64,000 nt of DNA from Bugulina stolonifera. Taxonomy: Eukaryota; Bryozoa; Gymnolaemata; Cheilostomatida; Bugulidae. The notes under the pieces are model-generated. The model had not been told where the DNA came from. It worked only from the letters and a program-made list of their open reading frames with translations, and searched no databases. The translations under genes and the position numbers were made by a program. Below, piece by piece: positions 60,601 through 64,000 of this stretch (position 1 is its first letter; the number at the start of each line of letters is the position of its first letter). Location of the stretch: contig OW285195.1 of NCBI GenBank assembly GCA_935421135.1, forward strand, positions 9,516,391 to 9,580,390, written 5' to 3'.

Positions 60601-62884
60601 CAACAAAGAGTCACTAAGCGAATGGGATATAATGAAGGACTGTGATAAAGGCAAAGGATGCTTATTAGACGGTGTACATAGGCATGTGATGACATCATTT
60701 GACTATAATTCTGTGAAGCATCGACCTCGAGTCAGTAAGTATAGCATTTAATATACAACTGGTGGCTTATTAGGAGTTTTCTTCCCTTTAAAACCTTGCT
60801 ACAACTCAATTTTTAAACTATACAAAGTACACTACAATGCTGAAAGATTACCACTCGGCACATCGAATCGCTTGTCGTCCCTCTAAATAATGTCTGCTCG
60901 GTGACACTTTACCCAATTTGAAATAAGCTAAATGAACAGAGGAATTGAGTGCTGGAATTGAAATACTTGATCTGACGATTAGAATATACGTGAGAGTTTC
61001 AAGGTAGGCAGCAGCTGCTGCCAAGCTGGAAGTCAACTGTCTCCTTAGGCCTCTATAGGTTACTTTCAATATCACCAGAGAGAACTAGTACTAATAATAA
61101 TATGGCAGATAAATTACATGCACCAGCAAGGACTATAACATTGTATTTTGGAGTTGGCTTTCCAATGTTGACTTGATAAAGCAACTATATATAGTTATAG
61201 TTATAGTTATAATATAATATTCTAAACCTAAACTATATAATATAATATCCAGTTCTAGGAGCCGTGGTGGCCCCTTTACTAGCTCTGCTATTGGGCAGCC
61301 ACATTTAAGAATTGTGTTTGGCGCCACGGATATTATTATTATTATATCATAAAGCAGCTCTCTACACATTTAAAATTTATTCATGACATGTATTTACCAT
61401 AATTATATACTCGGATAACACACTCCTGGGTACTACATAGTGTAGGTATGTATTATCATACTTAAATACTTCTACATGTGCTGATGTTGACTTTATTTCA
61501 CTGACCTATCCCATCTCTTTGTAGTAAATATCCAGAGAAATGGAATCCCTGAAGCATCAAGAGGGGACAAATCCTACCAGTCTCCAGAGTATTCCTCTGG
61601 TTTCCATCAAGCAGGATCCACCAGACCAATGGCTAATTTTGGGTGAGTGGCCAACCTGATGTGTTACTGTGACTCTTTCTAGGAAATCAAGATGGCTGTC
61701 AGTATTTCTAGTTTATATATACAAGGGTGTAACACTAGATTGTGTTGTGCATACATTGTACAACATGTAGTAGGGTGTTCTCAGTACAACGTATCTCCCA
61801 TGCCTGCCAATTAAATGGTAGCAGTACCTATACAGTTTGGTGTCTTTGGAGTTGTCATACCTTTATTTTGATGTACTTAGTGTGGGTAGCAATCAGGAAT
61901 AAATTATGGAATTTATCATAATTGAAAATACTTGTAAGACACAGGTGATGATAACTCTGAATTGTTTGCTAATTTCTTCAGAACACTGAAAGTTTATAAA
62001 ATACAGCTTCAATTCTACAAAACTTGATGTCATAGAATGAAATGGGTTACAAACAAAATAGACTGAATAAAATGGGTGGTATGTTGGTGATTTAGCCATC
62101 GTTTGCTTTGGCGTCCAGCAGCTAGCACTCATGCTTCTAATATGACGGCAATAGCTTGATTTATGTCTGATAGTTTACTAGTGGCTAGTTAGTATTATAT
62201 CAGTCGATTCAAACGAATGATTTCTTATTGTACACTCTAGCGGAAGGAAATATAGCCGTACCGATACTTACATCCCATTGGTGGAGCCTGTCGGACGACG
62301 GTAAGTGTGTTTATCAGCTGATAATCAAGATGCTTTAGTTGATAACCAATCAAACTTTATAATTCCCTTGCTGCGTTCCTGACTCTAGCCTTTTATTATA
62401 GTATAATAAGAGGTTAGAGACAGGTCCGCAGCCAGGGAAAATACAATTTGTGATTGGTTATAAATTAAGGCAAATATTTAGATACATGTACATCTGCATT
62501 TTATTACAATCTTTCAGCTACATTTATAATAATTAGTGATGCAGTATACTGAAGTATTTACTGATAAGTAGGCCTGCAACGATGAATCGATAACGATTCT
62601 CGATACAATTAATTTGCAGCATTTTCAATATCGATTTATTGCACTCAATTTTCGATTCTTGTTAAATATATACTTAGTCTTGGGAATCCCAAGTTATCAC
62701 CATAGCATGGTGGCAAAGCGCTTGCTTTACAAACGTGTGGTCATGGGTTCGAATCTCAGTAAAGCACAATTTTTTCTAGTAATTTTGTTGGCAATAAGTG
62801 GATAGCTATAAAATACATCATGTGCTAAGATGTATTACTAATATAAGTCTATAATTCTGCTTCACTCATAGCTCCAAAAGCTAA
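45677..62884 (+). CDS. Eight-exon gene, 247-residue basic protein of unknown family
   Basis: Exons 45677-45785, 51545-51655, 59570-59648, 59891-60006, 60597-60734, 61525-61642, 62241-62300 and 62872-62884 join with consensus splice sites in consistent phase, 744 nt including TAA. The protein begins MSLVPGAYHGVAANIKREKK and has a Ser/Arg-rich N-terminus. A helical segment (SRTLAMTELMAATQHIRDLE) follows, then PKFQAPDYPPGIISTGRYVG, a conserved-looking WDIMKDCDKGKGCLLDGV and a Tyr/Gly/Pro-rich tail with TDTYIPLVEPVGRRSKS. There is no signal peptide, membrane helix or domain I recognise. The short Tyr/Pro/Gly motifs recall cilium- or sperm-microtubule-associated proteins, but that is only an impression. 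Introns 1 and 2 each contain a whole LTR retrotransposon. Confidence 0.8.
46433..47095 (+). repeat. 5' LTR of element 1
   Basis: 663 bp, TG...CA ends. A TATA box (TATAAA, 46771-46776) precedes the probable start of R, and a polyadenylation signal AATAAA lies at 46822-46827. The GC-rich segment just upstream of the TATA box contains GGCCGTCGGGCTTCCGGCGG. The 113-residue open frame inside the LTR appears in both copies and is probably non-coding. Confidence 0.93.
47097..47116 (+). promoter_or_regulatory. Primer-binding site, tRNA-Leu
   Basis: TGGTGGCAGCGGTGGGATTC is complementary to the 3' end of animal tRNA-Leu of the AAG/TAG type (...GAATCCCACCGCTGCCA plus CCA) over 20 nt. It starts one base after the LTR. 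Confidence 0.85.
47430..50750 (+). CDS. Gag-like protein with proline-rich repeats and C2H2 zinc finger (element 1 ORF)
   Basis: This 1,106-residue intact ORF is the only long frame of the element. Residues 1-160 look like a retrotransposon Gag capsid region: FIEDFTAMAERCNWNDRARL, RLRAALHGPAQE, SVEEIFSRLREQYGLSAREA and LRDYAALIRRLM. Residues about 205-335 are four copies of a roughly 33-residue unit with PTDTxEPVPVDEPIPT. A long disordered Ser/Thr/Pro region follows. Around residues 760-810 a C2H2 finger (CAKCGFSGTLKRLNIHIWQH) and a second Cys/His cluster (FYCRCGRSSVSRDALGHHF) occur. The C-terminus is helical (PLYAREIALRELANQHLN). No DTG protease, YxDD or integrase motif was seen. The finger may bind nucleic acid in place of a CCHC knuckle (inference). 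Confidence 0.8.
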   Translation: MDRIRNLLQQVMYQAEQDLKTLSYNGQEDVELFIEDFTAMAERCNWNDRARLIRLRAALHGPAQECGRPRSVEEIFSRLREQYGLSAREARWKLSTLEQPAHTSLRDYAALIRRLMATAFEGAPPASLEEWAVEKFCLSVHDRGLRWYYTWLQPDDMEEALETGTAFQSNKGGKANPPKPQEELPADLLRKALHTLLQKCQGTDDGPTDTLEPVPVDEPIPTGAQQGEGGPPHIGRPQRPTDTSEPVPVDEPIPTAAKPKKSGPNHNGRPQRPTDTPEPVPVDEPIPTAAKPKKSGPNHNGRPLRPTASPTPVTVDEPKPTRPTPGKKRPHSKPNTSEVTTDHPPRLKGRLICPAPSDQTSQGKPDLSSTQKDQQDLATSRSDTNQQLIPAQIQYAPTDDLSCVELPDTTVQVRGLRIDTEQTVLDQTRELPLNLSKNVQVSTARPDPEDAKCRVAEPQDIIPTTEIQSILPAVQVHKAQRSCTESSIAEQFQPKIQIAELSKSPKADKKQSKATIAVFPRLFDESNKENVPEALPTIEPIAHPSASINTTAHRRVVLSRPALHRSTCIPTCSNSCTPRVTGEVNSSTRILSHSRADETATPPSMDHSNQPAFTAEGKQISVLPVRTKSELEVQSTPVRLSGMNSLSLPTRHRPVGTEENSPEHSHRKEHELEGGGYTSDELCVVDASPLRKTLTPDGTPPPTPPPVTSTLKLATIKLHKLTDKLPIESSQHSGATKPWISTFTQQARDDLARRSQPNLKCAKCGFSGTLKRLNIHIWQHFARFYCRCGRSSVSRDALGHHFSRRSSICGKRLFLTDGPSYGALMEWWGVKDPPPFLPCRPTMDGQSGTNKPVYLPSSSSTRKRPPKRRHSPSPEQTPDSAPSDATSSSSSSPTTPAGPSLWRPPASTSAVSVGPPGRRGRLPSWKTRPAPRKSMPAPQSGPLYEGSPPKVSCAASCTASPTLLIEPLQSRPTLEVSPHRSPYTPARDLLRATPDSPAVQSPPPASPVLTQPNATRPASPDPSFMQQLAELKPRIHYLASRQQVGDTLRQHLEPLYAREIALRELANQHLNHPRQLQLVQADLDIVSRESTLYRTLLNLTLETPMT
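50752..50760 (+). promoter_or_regulatory. Polypurine tract of element 1
   Basis: GTGAGGGGG followed by CTA directly precedes the 3' LTR. The position fits a plus-strand priming site, though one T interrupts the purines. Confidence 0.65.
50764..51426 (+). repeat. 3' LTR of element 1
   Basis: 663 bp, the same length as the 5' LTR, with no difference found by eye. This implies recent insertion. TATA box near 51102 and AATAAA near 51153. Confidence 0.93.
51663..52399 (-). repeat. LTR of element 2 (3' in element orientation)
   Basis: 737 bp. On the minus strand it begins TGTTGCATATAAATAG and ends TAGTTATAACA. Its plus-strand left edge is 8 nt from the end of host exon 2 (51655). Confidence 0.92.
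52400..55422. other. Non-coding interior of element 2
   Basis: About 3 kb without a long open frame on either strand. It contains an internal repeat: the segment near 54361-54425 (GCATTAGCTCTGTGGAAAGT) recurs near 54612-54676 in diverged form, both followed by TACACTCCA. This is filler rather than decayed pol as far as I can see. Confidence 0.6.
55423..56538 (-). CDS. Gag-like protein of element 2
   Basis: The 371-residue ORF begins 112 nt inside the 5' LTR (element orientation). Residues 1-195 are helical with capsid-like features: YIFFKERFQLVMNALQ, QQAKILPIFLAEFPLNIV, QQAGEPISEFFSRVLDLFKG and VVSAYQFLRNLENAREQLRK. The ...F..R...LF... and QQ.GE..S.FF patterns are usual in retrotransposon Gag proteins. 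A basic cluster (MRKRRRRNRRKR) follows, which may replace a zinc knuckle for RNA binding, then an acidic/polar tail. No CCHC box or protease is present. Confidence 0.75.
   Translation of the reverse strand: MEQVANKIYQFSMLGDNKHILHIPTFSDTVNSSKENSYIFFKERFQLVMNALQIDPVQQAKILPIFLAEFPLNIVQSSNVADIHEGFQLLDSIFLPINKLSVRNKYFPGMKTIRQQAGEPISEFFSRVLDLFKGTDFPQYFIDQLVLDTLSLGLLESFLNSFWVDYMLSTDNCTVVSAYQFLRNLENAREQLRKRGQPDLTTSEVKVPQTPMRKRRRRNRRKRTTSGQPQRSALTNETDCTVPATARETANSSTTEALTTNSQLILNAEPVTEVKLTSASTNTDLDIVPVDNTAVNTQPELEIPVATEKFRTDNSTALDLTICIFGNKVEQTKPSLKDLRNNRYRVHTQTKNNSDSADLDSDQGYHSDCTL
56651..57387 (-). repeat. LTR of element 2 (5' in element orientation)
   Basis: 737 bp, the same length as the other copy with no difference found by eye. 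The following target duplication AGTA starts at 57388. Confidence 0.92.
58085..58263 (-). mobile_element. tRNA-derived SINE
   Basis: On the minus strand an RNA polymerase III A box (TGGCCTAGTGG) and B box (GGTTCAATTCC) are spaced as in a tRNA. They are followed by a tail with GGAAGAGCATCCAGCCACAA, a motif like that in the 3' part of many SINEs. It lies in intron 2 of the plus-strand gene, downstream of element 2. The 3' limit is approximate. Confidence 0.7.
62698..62770 (+). mobile_element. tRNA-like SINE fragment
   Basis: A-box-like TGGTGGCAAAGCG and B box GGTTCGAATCT lie about 40 nt apart, but no acceptor stem can be drawn. This fits a tRNA-headed SINE relic better than a functional tRNA. 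Located in the last intron of the plus-strand gene. Confidence 0.55.
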
Positions 62885-63120
62885 ACAATGAGATAGCTTT
62901 GGTGGATATGCAGGAAACTGGTCACTTTGCTTTTGGACTGCAGGTGGCTGGGTCGCATAGCTTACTACCATAGATGGACACGTAAGTATAACTTTGTTTT
63001 GTAGGATATGGTGTACCAGCATTGATGCTTTGCATCCTGCTAATTATTGGAATCGCTTGCTTCGCAAGCCTGGGTCTTCCTGTACACCATCAAGGTATGC
63101 TGCTATGCACATTACCTATG
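62885..63120. other. Short region between host gene stop and satellite
   Basis: No gene. It contains two small self-complementary stretches, GATGCTTTGCATC and GCTTGCTTCGCAAGC, between GTGTACCA and TGTACACC, which together form a palindromic cluster. Confidence 0.5.
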
Positions 63121-64000
63121 ACCCGACTGTTGCAGTAACACATTGCACATTGTGTTGCTAATGGGTGGCTTGATAATATGACCAAGCCCTGGGTCCCCAT
63201 GCACAGTCCAATAGTTATATATATAACTATATTGATAATGACCCGGCTGTTGCAGCAACACATTGCACATCGTGTTGCTAATGGGTGGCTTGATAATATG
63301 AACAAGCCCTGGGTCCCCATGCACAGCCCAATAGTTATACATAATATAACTATATTGATAATGACCCGACTGTTGCAGTAGCACATTCATGTTGCTAATG
63401 GGTGGCTTGATAATATGAACAAGCCCTGGGTCCCCATGCACAGTCCAACAGTTATACATATAACTGTACTGATAATGACCCGACTGTTGCAGTAACACAT
63501 TGCACATGGTGTTACTAATGGGTGGCTTGATGATATTGATAACAAGCCTGGGTCCCCATGCACAGTCTACTAGTTATACACATAACTACATTGATAATGA
63601 CCCGACTGTTGCAGTAACACATTGGTGTTGCCTATCATGGATCCCATGGGTCCCCATGCACAGTCTAATACATGTAGTTGTGTATACCCGACTGTTGCAG
63701 TAACATATTTGTGTTGCTTACGGGTGGCTTGACATTGTATTGTAAACAAGCCTGGGTCCCCACGAACAGACCAATAGTTATACATATACATGTAGCTATA
63801 TTGATATAAATGACCCTATTGTTGCAGTGACACATATTTTGTGTTACCTATTGGATGGCTTGATATTATGTTAACAAGCCTGGGTCCCCATCCACAGTCT
63901 AATAGTTATGTACATGCATAACTACATGTACATCGATGATGACACCACTGTCGCAGTATGTTCTGCTGCTTATGGATGGCTTGATATTATATTGTGAACA
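63121..64000. repeat. Satellite-like array of about 120-bp units, open at window edge
   Basis: At least seven tandem units starting with ACCC(G/A)(A/G)CTGTTGCAGTAA or similar (about 63121, 63241, 63363, 63479, 63600, 63687, 63814). Each holds a GGGTGGCTTGATAATAT segment, CCTGGGTCCCCATGCACAG and an AT-rich palindromic spacer such as TAGTTATATATATAACTA. Units vary in length and by substitutions. Open frames across the array result from the repetition. Confidence 0.85.

Noticed and set aside
61258..61375. Possible SINE with GGAGCCGTGGTGGCCCC head and ATT tail
   Set aside because: The head resembles tRNA-type SINEs and a short tail is present, but I could not place a B box.
62698..62770. Functional tRNA gene
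   Set aside because: A and B boxes are present but no acceptor or anticodon stem pairs acceptably, so a SINE relic is more likely.
63090..63791. ORFs of 67-131 residues at the right edge
   Set aside because: They are translations of the roughly 120-bp tandem array and repeat the same peptide with each unit.
1..64000. CRISPR arrays, operons, bacterial promoters, rRNA
   Set aside because: The window is eukaryotic. Tandem repeats present lack unique equal-length spacers, and no rRNA-like sequence was seen.

Overview
This is a eukaryotic window: genes are split into many short exons with GT-AG introns, the sequence is AT-rich, and there are two complete LTR retrotransposons plus many small repeats. 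Gene content (a polycystin-1-family protein with GAIN-like, PLAT and channel parts) and the frequent palindromic word TACATGTA point to an invertebrate metazoan. A sponge or another early-branching animal fits, but the sequence alone does not prove the phylum. All gene models below were spliced by hand from splice signals and reading phase.

Left half, minus strand (38456 down to 5532): one large gene that I reconstruct as 49 exons whose phases all agree, 8,802 nt including the stop, giving about 2,933 residues. In order it has a signal peptide, a mucin-like exon with 13-residue repeats, three copies of a six-cysteine ectodomain module, a block of three four-cysteine repeats, a GAIN-like region with a degenerate GPS, TM1, a PLAT domain, the multi-pass polycystin channel, and an unusual cytoplasmic tail with two related 21-nt microexons and a ZU5-like domain. 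Just downstream, 4780 to beyond position 1, is the 5' end of what looks like a tandem paralogue: a candidate signal-peptide exon plus one six-cysteine-module exon cut by the window edge.

Middle (38457-45676): no gene found. It holds AT-rich and tandem repeats and a 427-bp hairpin with two 213-nt arms and a 1-nt centre.

Right half, plus strand (45677-62884): an eight-exon gene for a 247-residue basic protein of unrecognised family, possibly ciliary because of an X-box-like site upstream. Its exon 2 lies between two LTR retrotransposons. Element 1 (46433-51426, plus) has apparently identical 663-bp LTRs, a tRNA-Leu primer-binding site and a single 1,106-residue ORF with a Gag-like start and zinc finger but no pol. 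Element 2 (51663-57387, minus) has apparently identical 737-bp LTRs and a Gag-like ORF only, and begins 8 nt after exon 2. The window ends in a satellite-like array of roughly 120-bp units.

Smaller mobile elements in introns include a piggyBac-type element (TTAA target), a pogo/Tigger-type MITE (TA target), other inverted-repeat elements and tRNA-headed SINE relics. No CRISPR, rRNA or convincing functional tRNA gene was seen.
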